In this document: positions 1 to 5,217 of the stretch, in pieces
Layout: every line of letters begins with the position of its first letter
Position numbering within the stretch: the first letter of the stretch is position 1
Assembly: GCA_003648125.1 (NCBI GenBank)
Contig: QMOE01000216.1
Span: 1-5,217, forward strand
DNA: 5,217 bases
Origin: Chloroflexota bacterium
Lineage (GTDB): Bacteria > Chloroflexota > Anaerolineae > B4-G1
Direction of reading: 5' to 3'
Position numbers and translations under genes: made by a program
The notes under the pieces: model-generated
The model's input: only the letters and a program-made list of their open reading frames with translations
The model's database searches: none
What the model was told of the DNA's origin: nothing

Positions 1-107
1 AAGGCGTATCGAAACCCTTGTACTGAGCCTGTCGAAGTGAAGGGAGCGGGTCTCGCCCAAGCCGCTTGGTCTCGATATGCGCCCTTTGGGCGCTACTCGA
101 CCAGCGC
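1..107. repeat. Composite interspersed repeat, truncated by window edge
   Basis: This gene-free stretch holds several nested palindromes. Bases 15-37 carry a TGTACTGAGCCTGTCGAAG segment that I recognise as a widespread interspersed sequence in environmental bacterial genomes (recollection, not a search). Bases 79-93 are a perfect hairpin, GCGCCC-TTT-GGGCGC, flanked by a wider imperfect pair (TGGTC at 67-71 with GACCA at 99-103). CCAAG-CCG-CTTGG at 57-69 is another hairpin. The first 18 bases (AAGGCGTATCGAAACC...) resemble the reverse complement of 69-87, so the element may have imperfect inverted ends or be two opposed copies of one unit. No coding sequence is apparent. The element probably continues left of the window. 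Confidence 0.6.
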
Positions 108-155
108 TTTCTGCTCGTTCAAATGTATCTTCTCAAAAAGTTAGGGCATTTATAG

Positions 156-196
156 GCCGGATTGGTAATCCGGCTGGTCGGAATACCATTCCGACC
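156..196. repeat. Paired REP/BIME-like palindromes
   Basis: Two perfect hairpins lie one base apart. Hairpin 1 is GCCGGATT-GGT-AATCCGGC at 156-174. Hairpin 2 is GGTCGGAAT-ACC-ATTCCGACC at 176-196. Read on the minus strand, hairpin 2 has the same GGT loop and matches hairpin 1 at 15 of 19 positions. The four differences are two compensating base-pair changes in the stem. They therefore look like two inverted copies of one REP-type unit kept under selection for pairing. The pair lies directly upstream of the TumE-like gene. Its role is unknown; similar elements elsewhere affect mRNA ends or are moved by RAYT transposases. Confidence 0.75.
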
Positions 197-218
197 TACA
201 TTCCCCCGGATTATTGAG

Positions 219-542
219 ATGATACGCCCTATCTTTGAGCACGAATGTCGCCACGTAGCAAGTCGCCAGGTACTGCCTACAAAGTTGCGCTTTATTCTGG
301 AACGAGACTATGTTTGTGACATATTCTTTCGCTCTAGTACCGGCGGCTATTCCTACACATTGGTCAAAGATGAACGACGGGTGATGGGATGGGACAATGC
401 ACCTCACCATCCCCGCACTTTAACTGCTCCACATCACTTTCATACCCCGGAAGGAACGATTTCGATATCCCTTCTCACCGGCAACCCGGTGCGAGACGTC
501 GTTTACGTTGCCCGTGCAATTGACCATCCCCGGAGAAGATGA
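219..542 (+). CDS. TumE-like (DUF6516) toxin-family protein
   Basis: The product is a 107-residue protein with the look of the TumE/DUF6516 family, usually the toxin half of a two-gene toxin-antitoxin module. Visible family features are an N-terminal IRPIFEH segment, GGYSYTLVKDERR (residues 42-54), the strongly conserved WDNAPHHP block (58-65) and the PHHFH block (71-75). The length is close to the family norm. I chose the ATG at 219: an in-frame TTG at 162 would extend the protein through the palindromic repeat, adding residues with no family likeness. No strong ribosome binding site is visible. No antitoxin gene precedes it within 1-218, and the next gene, 4 nt downstream, is nfo. A hand count of bases 241-360 gives 57 G+C of 120, against 47 of 60 in nfo at 901-960, so it looks acquired. 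It may be an orphan remnant or may have lost toxicity. Function is not shown by sequence alone. Confidence 0.75.
   Translation: MIRPIFEHECRHVASRQVLPTKLRFILERDYVCDIFFRSSTGGYSYTLVKDERRVMGWDNAPHHPRTLTAPHHFHTPEGTISISLLTGNPVRDVVYVARAIDHPRRR
532..538 (+). promoter_or_regulatory. Ribosome binding site of nfo
   Basis: GGAGAAG ends 8 nt before the ATG at 547 and lies inside the last codons of the TumE-like gene. It fixes the nfo start at 547 rather than at an in-frame TTG at 508, and implies that the two genes are read from one message. Confidence 0.8.
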
Positions 543-546
543 CACA

Positions 547-1392
547 ATGCGATTAGGCGCACACGAATCCATCGGCGGCGGCCTGCACAAGGCGTTCGAG
601 CGTGCCCGCTCGGTCGGCTGCGACGCGATGCAGATTTTCGTCAAGTCCAACCGGTCGTGGGCGGTCAAGCCGCTGACCGAGGAGGAGATCACCCGCTTCC
701 AGGCCAGGGCCGAGGAGACGGGCATCCATCCGGTGGTGGCTCACTCCTCCTATCTGCTCAACCTGGGCACGCCCAAAGAAACCCTATGGCAGAAATCCCG
801 CGACACGCTCATCATCGAGCTACAGCGGTGTGAAGCGCTGGGCGTGCCCTGGCTGGTGCTCCATCCCGGCTCGCACGTGGGATCAGGGGAGGAGGCCGGG
901 CTGGCGCGGGCGGCGCAGGGGCTGGGAGAGGTGCACGCTGCCACAGCCGGCTTCCGCGCTCAAATCCTGCTCGAGACCACCGCCGGGCAGGGCACGAACA
1001 TGGGCTACAACTTTGAGCAGTTGGCCTGGCTGCTCGAACACACGCCGCAGGGAGAGCGATTGGGAATCTGCCTGGACACCTGCCACGTTTTCGCCGCCGG
1101 CTACGAATTGCGCACGCCGGCCGGATACGATGAAACAATGATGGCCTTTGAGCAAATCATCGGCCTGGAACGGCTCAAGGCGCTCCATCTCAACGACAGC
1201 AAGAATGAACTGGGCAGCCGCAAAGACCGGCATGAGCACATCGGCAAAGGACACATCGGGCTGGAGGGGTTCCGCCTCCTGCTGAACGACCCCCGTCTGA
1301 CCGATTTGCCGGGCCTGCTGGAGACGCCCAAGAGCGACGACCTGCACGAAGATCGGGAAAACCTGGCGCTGCTGCGCTCGTTACAATCCTGA
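547..1392 (+). CDS. nfo: Endonuclease IV (AP endonuclease)
   Basis: This is a deoxyribonuclease IV of the AP endonuclease 2 family. It cleaves the DNA backbone 5' of abasic sites and removes blocked 3' ends in base excision repair, using a trinuclear zinc centre in a TIM barrel. The product has 281 residues (E. coli Nfo has 285) and opens with the typical MRLGAHESIGGG. All nine metal ligands can be placed: His66, His106, Glu143, Asp177, His180, His214, Asp227, His229 and Glu259, within the motifs VLHPGSH, LDTCHVFAAGY, HLNDSK, DRHEHIGKGHIG and LLETPK. The start at 547 is set by GGAGAAG at 532-538 and by homology from the first residue. It ends in TGA, 4 nt before the methyltransferase gene, so the two are almost certainly co-transcribed. 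It appears intact and active. Confidence 0.96.
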   Translation: MRLGAHESIGGGLHKAFERARSVGCDAMQIFVKSNRSWAVKPLTEEEITRFQARAEETGIHPVVAHSSYLLNLGTPKETLWQKSRDTLIIELQRCEALGVPWLVLHPGSHVGSGEEAGLARAAQGLGEVHAATAGFRAQILLETTAGQGTNMGYNFEQLAWLLEHTPQGERLGICLDTCHVFAAGYELRTPAGYDETMMAFEQIIGLERLKALHLNDSKNELGSRKDRHEHIGKGHIGLEGFRLLLNDPRLTDLPGLLETPKSDDLHEDRENLALLRSLQS

Positions 1393-1396
1393 TCCA

Positions 1397-2044
1397 ATGA
1401 GCATCTTTGACGGCCTCTCATCCATTTACGACCTGGGTATGTCTCCGTTAGAGTGGCTGCTGGTCCGCCGCCTGCGCCGGCAGACGTTTCCCGCCCTCGA
1501 TGGGGACGTGTTAGAGTTAGGAATCGGCACGGGGGTCAACCTGCCGCTCTACGGCCCACAGGCGCACGTGATAGGCTGCGACGCCAGCAAAGAGATGTTG
1601 ACCTGGGCCGCCCGACGCTGCACCTCGGCCCCCGTGAGACTGGCCCAGGCCGACACCCAACACCTGCCCTTCCCGGACGCCAACTTTGACGTGGTATCCG
1701 CCTCGCTGCTGTTCTGCTCCGTCGCTGACCCCGCGCGGGGCCTGACCGAAGCGCGGCGCGTGCTGCGTCCCGGCGGGCGGCTGGTGCTCCTGGAGCACAC
1801 CCGGGGCAACGGCCTGGCAGGCCGGCTGACCGACCTGCTTCATCCGGCCTGGAAAGCCTGGAGCCGCGAGTGTCACCTGAACCGGGAAACGGCCCAGACC
1901 GTGGCGCAGGCCGGGTTCGAGCTACAGCGGGTGGAGCAGCGCGCGCTGGGAATCGTGCGGGTGATTTGGGCTATCAAGCCAATAACAGATGAGAAACCAG
2001 GTTTCTTGCCCCAAATCCAGGAAACAGGAGCTGTGACAAAATAA
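1397..2044 (+). CDS. Class I SAM-dependent methyltransferase, UbiE/METTL7-like
   Basis: The product is a 215-residue soluble Rossmann-fold methyltransferase. Motif I is VLELGIGTG (38-46), which binds S-adenosylmethionine. The acidic residue after strand 2 is Asp62 in GCDASKEML. The next binding motif is the QAD around Asp86, followed by LPFPDANFDVVSASLLFCS (90-108) and the EARRVLRPGGRLVLLEH block (118-134). This places it in the Methyltransf_11/UbiE group. The CHLNRET motif (159-165) followed by AGFELQ recalls bacterial relatives of METTL7 proteins, whose animal members methylate thiols. That is a family hint, not a substrate call; lipid or quinone substrates remain possible. There is no clear ribosome binding site, so translation is probably coupled to nfo, which ends 4 nt upstream. 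The Sec-thioredoxin gene begins 2 nt after its TAA stop. Confidence 0.85.
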   Translation: MSIFDGLSSIYDLGMSPLEWLLVRRLRRQTFPALDGDVLELGIGTGVNLPLYGPQAHVIGCDASKEMLTWAARRCTSAPVRLAQADTQHLPFPDANFDVVSASLLFCSVADPARGLTEARRVLRPGGRLVLLEHTRGNGLAGRLTDLLHPAWKAWSRECHLNRETAQTVAQAGFELQRVEQRALGIVRVIWAIKPITDEKPGFLPQIQETGAVTK

Positions 2045-2046
2045 CT

Positions 2047-2460
2047 ATGCAACGCTTTTGGAAAGAAAATTGGCTGGTGATCTTGATAGTCGCCGCTATG
2101 GTCGGCGGCTACCTGTTCCTGCGCACGCCGGGCGACGAGATGGCCTCGACCGCCGCGTTCGACGCCCAAGTGACCAGTGGCACGCCCACGCTGGTGGAAT
2201 TTTACTCGAATACCTGAAGCTCCTGCCTGATGAGCAAGCCTGTCGTGGACAGGCTCGAACGCGAGTTGGAGGGGCAGGCCCAGGTGTTGCGCTTGAACGT
2301 GATGGATCGGGTGAACGGAGAACTGGCAATGCGTTACGGCGTGCGCGGCGTGCCTACATTTCTCCTGTTGGACAGCGCAGGGAACATCGTATGGGGACAA
2401 GTCGGAGCGCCCAAACAGGCCGAGGTCATCGCAGCGCTGGATGAGTTAGTGCAACCATAA
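2047..2460 (+). CDS. Membrane-anchored thioredoxin-like selenoprotein (UxxC), UGA read as Sec
   Basis: Read through an in-frame UGA (2215-2217), this frame gives one 137-residue thioredoxin-like protein. Residues 8-25 (from NWLVILIV) form a hydrophobic anchor after a basic start, so the domain should sit outside the cytoplasmic membrane. The fold follows: TPTLVEFYSNT (46-56), then position 57 (UGA), Ser58, Ser59, Cys60, LMSKPVVDRLERE, and the cis-proline motif RGVPTFLLLDSAGNIV with Pro103. The UGA occupies the first cysteine of CxxC, giving U-S-S-C, and homology continues without a shift on both sides. A hairpin at 2237-2255 fits a bacterial SECIS. TGA ends the two upstream genes tumE-like and nfo, so the code is standard. 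CAGGAG (2025-2030) is a rather distant ribosome binding site, and the ATG follows the methyltransferase stop by 2 nt. The likely role is thiol-disulfide exchange with a reactive selenol. The alternative is a pseudogene made by a TGC/TGT-to-TGA change or a sequencing error. No selenocysteine synthesis genes are in the window. Confidence 0.85.
2215..2217 (+). other. Recoded UGA codon (selenocysteine 57)
   Basis: This TGA is codon 57 of the thioredoxin-like frame that begins at 2047. It replaces the N-terminal redox cysteine of CxxC; the partner cysteine is the TGC at 2224-2226. Selenocysteine at an active-site cysteine is the usual pattern in redox selenoproteins, whereas a random nonsense mutation would rarely hit precisely this codon. 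Confidence 0.82.
2218..2255 (+). promoter_or_regulatory. Candidate bacterial SECIS element
   Basis: Downstream of the UGA, AGCCUGUC (2237-2244) pairs perfectly with GACAGGCU (2248-2255), giving an 8-bp stem closed by the loop GUG (2245-2247). There are 27 nt between the UGA and the loop. Bacterial SECIS elements lie within the coding region just after the UGA, have a short stem with a small apical loop, and need a G among the first loop bases; this one fits, with GU at the loop start as in the E. coli fdhF element. It would recruit SelB with Sec-tRNA. A weaker helix (GCUC 2219-2222 with GAGC 2232-2235) could stack beneath it. Confidence 0.75.
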
Positions 2461-2549
2461 AGATTGGGCAGTAGATTCGCAAGGTCGGATTTATCACCCA
2501 ACTAATGCTTCACCCAGCGAATGACGCGCGGCAGGCCAACGGTTCCCGG

Positions 2550-3125
2550 TTATGCGGTTGCGAGACTCCCATCCAGCCCAATCTCGCCCGCGATGCCCTT
2601 CATCGCCTCCAGTACCACGCCAACGTGCTCCCACAGTTCCACGCCCAACCCCTCGGCCGCCTGCGCGATCTCCTCGCGGTCAACCGCCGCCGCAAACCCT
2701 CTATCCTTCCACTTTTTACGCACCGACTTGATCTTGACGTCCCGGATGTCTTTCGAGGGACGCACGAGCGTGACGGCCACCAGCAGGCCGGTCAACTCGT
2801 CCACCGCGTGCAGAGTCTTGCGAATCAGCGTGTCGCGGGGGACGCCGGTGTGTCCGTGTGAGAGAACAATGTCAACGATCTCCTCCGCGTATCCTTTTTC
2901 ACGCAAGATGCGGCCCCCGGCCTGTGGATGATCGTCGGGGAATCGGTCGTATTCAAAATCGTGTACCAAACCGATAGCGCCCCAAAAATCCTCATCCTCG
3001 CCAAAGCGGCGGGCATAAGCGCGCATAGCAGCCTCGACCGCCAGCATGTGGCGGACGTGGTTCTCCGTACCCCCATACTCCTGAATCAAGGCCCAGGCTT
3101 CCTCGCGCGTGATCGTGTCCTTCAT
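2550..3125 (-). CDS. HD-superfamily predicted hydrolase (COG2316-like)
   Basis: The product is a 191-residue cytoplasmic protein of the HD metal-dependent phosphohydrolase superfamily. Candidate metal ligands are His26 (VRHMLAVE), the His55-Asp56 doublet (LVHDFEYD), and Asp109 (VDELTGL); His66, His90 and His92 are further candidates for an extended site. The order REEA...VEAAMRAYARR, HD, LSHGHTGVPRD, DELTGLLVAVTLVRPSK, KSVRKKWKDRGFAA and VDREEI matches what I recall of COG2316 predicted hydrolases, which lack an assigned substrate. The start at 3125 is supported by a strong ribosome binding site 7 nt upstream and by a promoter at 3194-3221. It stops with TAA at 2550-2552 and converges on the thioredoxin-like gene across 2461-2549, where I see no good terminator. 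It is a monocistronic, housekeeping-looking gene. The substrate (nucleotide or other phosphate ester) cannot be predicted. Confidence 0.85.
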   Translation of the reverse strand: MKDTITREEAWALIQEYGGTENHVRHMLAVEAAMRAYARRFGEDEDFWGAIGLVHDFEYDRFPDDHPQAGGRILREKGYAEEIVDIVLSHGHTGVPRDTLIRKTLHAVDELTGLLVAVTLVRPSKDIRDVKIKSVRKKWKDRGFAAAVDREEIAQAAEGLGVELWEHVGVVLEAMKGIAGEIGLDGSLATA

Positions 3126-3132
3126 AGCACAG

Positions 3133-3140
3133 CCTCCTCC
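3133..3140 (-). promoter_or_regulatory. Ribosome binding site of the HD gene
   Basis: On the minus strand GGAGGAGG lies 7 nt before the ATG at 3125. It is a near-perfect Shine-Dalgarno sequence and fixes this start. Confidence 0.88.
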
Positions 3141-3151
3141 AGTCAGCGATA

Positions 3152-3185
3152 AAGAGAGCAGGTTTTTGGAAAAACTCTCTCTCTT
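3152..3185 (-). promoter_or_regulatory. 5'-leader hairpin of the HD gene
   Basis: Read on the minus strand, AAGAGAG pairs with CTCTCTT (7 bp). A 3x3 internal loop follows, then GTTTTT pairs with AAAAAC around CC (more realistically 5 bp with a UCCA loop). It would form at the extreme 5' end of the transcript from the promoter at 3194-3221, leaving the ribosome binding site free. A simple role in mRNA stability is the plain guess. There is no U-run after it that would make it a terminator. Confidence 0.5.
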
Positions 3186-3193
3186 GCACGTGG

Positions 3194-3221
3194 ATTATAA
3201 CAGAAGCCAGGAGCGCGTCAA
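3194..3221 (-). promoter_or_regulatory. Sigma70-type promoter of the HD gene
   Basis: On the minus strand TTGACG (3221-3216) and a perfect TATAAT (3199-3194) are separated by 16 bp. Transcription would begin near 3187, giving a leader of about 60 nt before the ATG at 3125. Confidence 0.78.
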
Positions 3222-3231
3222 ATTTTTGTAT

Positions 3232-3260
3232 GGGAGCGCTGGCATCCCTGCCCGCACGTT
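3232..3260. repeat. Decayed palindromic interspersed repeat between divergent promoters
   Basis: GGCA (3241-3244) pairs with TGCC (3249-3252) around TCCC, and GCG (3236-3238) pairs with CGC (3253-3255) with a CT bulge. The sequence reads like a mutated form of a GCGGGCA-TCC-TGCCCGC palindrome that I recall as a common interspersed repeat in GC-rich environmental bacteria. It lies upstream of both -35 boxes, so neither promoter transcribes it. Confidence 0.45.
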
Positions 3261-3290
3261 CCAATGACCACGTCGGGAAGCCACCCCACT

Positions 3291-3318
3291 TTGTCCAATC
3301 CCCAAAATATGTTAGAAT
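3291..3318 (+). promoter_or_regulatory. Sigma70-type promoter of uvrA
   Basis: TTGTCC (3291-3296) and TAGAAT (3313-3318) are separated by 16 bp, about 35 nt before the uvrA start. The -10 box matches consensus at 5 of 6 bases, the -35 box at 4 of 6. I see no obvious inverted repeat over it that would suggest a LexA operator. Confidence 0.65.
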
Positions 3319-3340
3319 GTTTTTTCGCCTTAACGCCATA

Positions 3341-3347
3341 AGGAGGT
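3341..3347 (+). promoter_or_regulatory. Ribosome binding site of uvrA (sets a TTG start)
   Basis: AGGAGGT lies 5 nt before TTG at 3353-3355. There is no upstream in-frame ATG with a comparable site, and the protein aligns with UvrA from its first residues, so the rare TTG is the best start. Confidence 0.88.
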
Positions 3348-3352
3348 AGAAA

Positions 3353-5217
3353 TTGAGTCAGGATAAAATCATCGTGCGCGGCGCGCGAGAACACAACCTG
3401 AAAAACATCACCGTCGAGATTCCGCGCGACCAGATGGTGGTCATCACCGGCATCTCGGGGTCGGGCAAGTCGTCGCTGGCCTTTGATACCATCTACGCCG
3501 AGGGGCAGCGACGCTACGTCGAGAGCCTCTCGTCCTACGCGCGCCAGTTCCTGGGTCAGATGGAAAAGCCGGACGTGGACCAGATCGAGGGGCTTTCCCC
3601 CGCCATCTCGATTGACCAGCGCGGCGGCTCGCGCAACCCGCGCTCGACCGTCGGCACCGTCACCGAGATCTATGACTACCTGCGGCTGCTCTACGCCCGC
3701 ATCGGCATCCCCCACTGCCCCCAATGCGGCCGCCAGGTCGCCAAACAGTCGGCCCAGCAGATCGTGGACGCGGTGCTGGGAATGGAATCCGGCACTCGCT
3801 TCCAGGTGTTAGCGCCACTGGTCAAGGATCGCAAGGGACACCACCGACCGGTCTTTGAGGACGTGCGCAAGGCCGGCTTTGTCCGCGTGCGGGTGGACGG
3901 CCGCGCGCGTGATGTGGATGAAGAAATCGAACTCGACCGTTACAAAATGCACACCATCGAGGCGATGGTGGACCGGCTGATCATACCGGACGGCAAGGAG
4001 AATGGGTTTCGCTCCCGCCTCACGGATTCCATCGAGACCGCGCTCCGCCTGGGCGATGGCGTGGCAATCGTCAACGTCGTCTCGACCGATCCGGCGCAGG
4101 ATATACTCTACTCGGAGCACCTGGCCTGCCCCGATTGCGGCATCAGCCTGCCAGAGATCGAGCCGCGCACCTTTTCCTTCAACAGTCCTCACGGGGCCTG
4201 CCCCGAGTGCCAGGGGCTGGGAGTGCGGATGGAACTCGATCCAGAGTTGGTCGTGCCCAACCCCGACCAGAGCATCGCAGAAGGGGCTATCGCTGCCTGG
4301 AACGTCCAGGACCAGGATGGTTACTGGTGGCAGATGCTCAAATCAGCCTGCGACCACTTTGGCATCCCCACCGGCGTACCCTGGCGCGAACTGAATCACG
4401 CCCAGCAACAGATCGTCCTCTACGGCGGCGGCGACGAGCAGGTCCGCATCCGCTACACCAATCGGGATGGCCGGAGCAGCGAGTACGCCGCCCGCTTCGA
4501 GGGGGCCATTCCCCACCTGCAACGCCGCTACCGGGAGACGAACTCGGACTATATCCGAGGCAAGATCGAGAGTTTTATGAGCACTCGCCCTTGCCTGACC
4601 TGTAAGGGCGCGCGGCTGCGCCCGGAGGCGCTGGCGATCACAGTGGCGGGTCTGCCCATCAGCGAGATCACCGTTTGGCCGGTAAGCCGGCTGCTGGCGT
4701 GGATTGATGACCTATCGTTGAACGAGAGGGAACAGACCATCGCCCGGCGCATCCTCAAGGAGGTCCACGCCCGGCTGCGCTTTCTGGTAAACGTGGGACT
4801 GGACTATCTAACGCTGAGTCGCAGCGCCGCCACGCTGGCCGGCGGCGAGGCGCAACGCATCCGCCTGGCAACCCAGATCGGTTCGCAACTGATGGGCGTG
4901 CTCTATGTCCTCGACGAACCCAGCATTGGCCTGCACCAGCGGGATAACGGACGCCTCATCCGCACGCTGAAGGAGATGCGCGACCTGGGCAACACGCTAA
5001 TCGTGGTCGAGCACGACGAGGCGACTATCCGCGCCGCCGACTGGGTCGTAGACCTGGGACCAGGGGCCGGCGAGCACGGCGGAGAGGTGATCGTCGCCGG
5101 CACGGTCGAGGACGTGATCGCCTGCCCGGAGAGCCTGACCGGGGACTATCTCTCCGGCCGCAAGTCCATCCCCGTCCCAGCGCAGCGGCGCGCGGGGAAC
5201 GGCGGCCAGTTGGTCAT
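3353..5217 (+). CDS. uvrA: Excinuclease ABC subunit A, 3' end outside window
   Basis: UvrA is the damage-sensing ATPase of nucleotide excision repair. It acts as a dimer that loads UvrB on distorted DNA. The window holds 621 codons of a protein usually near 940-950 residues; the frame is open to the right edge. Visible parts are Walker A of the first ATPase (GISGSGKSS, 33-41), the family signature [25 protein letters not shown], a CPQC pair (Cys122, Cys125), a zinc module with Cys259, Cys262, Cys283 and Cys286 (CxxC-20-CxxC), [19 protein letters not shown], the ABC signature (LAGGEAQR, 495-502), Walker B ([10 protein letters not shown], Asp521-Glu522) and the switch histidine His554 in VVEHDE. 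The signature has Ala496 where most UvrA proteins have Ser (LSGGE). The second ATPase domain should begin just past the window. Translation starts at TTG after AGGAGGT. It is transcribed divergently from the HD gene. Confidence 0.97.
   Translation, partial: MSQDKIIVRGAREHNLKNITVEIPRDQMVVITGISGSGKSSLAFDTIYAEGQRRYVESLSSYARQFLGQMEKPDVDQIEGLSPAISIDQRGGSRNPRSTVGTVTEIYDYLRLLYARIGIPHCPQCGRQVAKQSAQQIVDAVLGMESGTRFQVLAPLVKDRKGHHRPVFEDVRKAGFVRVRVDGRARDVDEEIELDRYKMHTIEAMVDRLIIPDGKENGFRSRLTDSIETALRLGDGVAIVNVVSTDPAQDILYSEHLACPDCGISLPEIEPRTFSFNSPHGACPECQGLGVRMELDPELVVPNPDQSIAEGAIAAWNVQDQDGYWWQMLKSACDHFGIPTGVPWRELNHAQQQIVLYGGGDEQVRIRYTNRDGRSSEYAARFEGAIPHLQRRYRETNSDYIRGKIESFMSTRPCLTCKGARLRPEALAITVAGLPISEITVWPVSRLLAWIDDLSLNEREQTIARRILKEVHARLRFLVNVGLDYLTLSRSAATLAGGEAQRIRLATQIGSQLMGVLYVLDEPSIGLHQRDNGRLIRTLKEMRDLGNTLIVVEHDEATIRAADWVVDLGPGAGEHGGEVIVAGTVEDVIACPESLTGDYLSGRKSIPVPAQRRAGNGGQLV

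Noticed and set aside
156..196. Start of a CRISPR array
   Set aside because: There are only two adjacent palindromes in opposite orientation, with no spacers or further repeats.
162..218. TTG start at 162 for the TumE-like gene
   Set aside because: The extension would be translated from the palindromic repeat and has no family likeness; ATG 219 begins the conserved part.
508..546. TTG start at 508 for nfo
   Set aside because: GGAGAAG at 532-538 points to ATG 547, where the conserved MRLGAHESIG begins.
883..1347. Long minus-strand frame opposite nfo
   Set aside because: It is antisense to an intact conserved gene, has no recognisable motif, and is expected in GC-rich sequence.
2047..2217. 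Thioredoxin-like gene simply broken by a nonsense mutation
   Set aside because: Still possible, but the stop falls exactly on the redox cysteine codon, the frame is otherwise intact on both sides, and a SECIS-like hairpin follows. Selenocysteine is the better reading.
540..2217. Variant genetic code in which TGA is read as Trp or Gly
   Set aside because: TGA ends the TumE-like gene (540-542) and nfo (1390-1392) at the expected protein lengths.
1873..2400. Minus-strand 175-residue frame across the methyltransferase and thioredoxin genes
   Set aside because: It spans two well-supported plus-strand genes and shows no domain likeness.
2230..2460. Independent 76-residue protein starting at ATG 2230
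   Set aside because: It starts inside the thioredoxin fold after the active-site cysteine and lacks a ribosome binding site. The same frame upstream carries the rest of the domain and a membrane anchor.
2461..2549. Bidirectional terminator between the convergent thioredoxin and HD genes
   Set aside because: Only weak imperfect pairing (around 2539-2560) and no T-run on either side.
3230..3340. SOS (LexA) operator before uvrA
   Set aside because: No inverted motif of a known LexA type overlaps the promoter; the palindrome at 3232-3260 lies upstream and resembles an interspersed repeat.
4135..4605. Plus-strand 156-residue frame within uvrA
   Set aside because: It is an arginine-rich out-of-frame shadow of a conserved uvrA segment.

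Overview
The window looks like a piece of chromosome from a GC-rich bacterium, most plausibly an uncultured Chloroflexota (Anaerolineae-like) genome. That assignment is an inference. It rests on GC-rich coding sequence, strong Shine-Dalgarno sites, a TTG-started uvrA, and short palindromic interspersed repeats of a kind I associate with that phylum. No marker gene fixes the taxonomy.

Left edge (1-218): no gene. This stretch is built of interspersed repeats: a composite element at 1-107 and a pair of perfect small hairpins at 156-196 that are inverted copies of one unit.

Plus-strand cluster (219-2460): four genes with gaps of only 4, 4 and 2 nt. They encode a TumE-like (DUF6516) toxin-family protein, endonuclease IV (nfo), a UbiE/METTL7-like SAM methyltransferase, and a membrane-anchored thioredoxin-like protein. 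The last gene has an in-frame UGA exactly where the first cysteine of the CxxC motif should be, followed at a suitable distance by an 8-bp hairpin with a GUG loop. This is best read as a selenoprotein (UxxC thioredoxin) with a bacterial SECIS element, and it is the main discovery of the window. An ordinary gene caller would break it or start it at the internal ATG at 2230. TGA is a normal stop for the first two genes of the same cluster, so a changed genetic code does not explain it.

Minus-strand gene (3125-2550): an HD-superfamily predicted hydrolase resembling COG2316. It has a near-consensus promoter, a structured 5' leader and a strong ribosome binding site. It converges on the thioredoxin gene across an 89-nt gap (2461-2549) in which I see no convincing terminator.

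Divergent intergenic region (3126-3352): back-to-back promoters for the HD gene and uvrA, with a decayed palindromic repeat between them.

Right part (3353-5217): the first two thirds of uvrA, running off the window edge just before its second ATPase domain.

Together, nfo and uvrA give the region a DNA-repair flavour (base and nucleotide excision repair). The methyltransferase and Sec-thioredoxin suggest a thiol/redox side to the same transcription unit. A functional link between the two themes is speculation.
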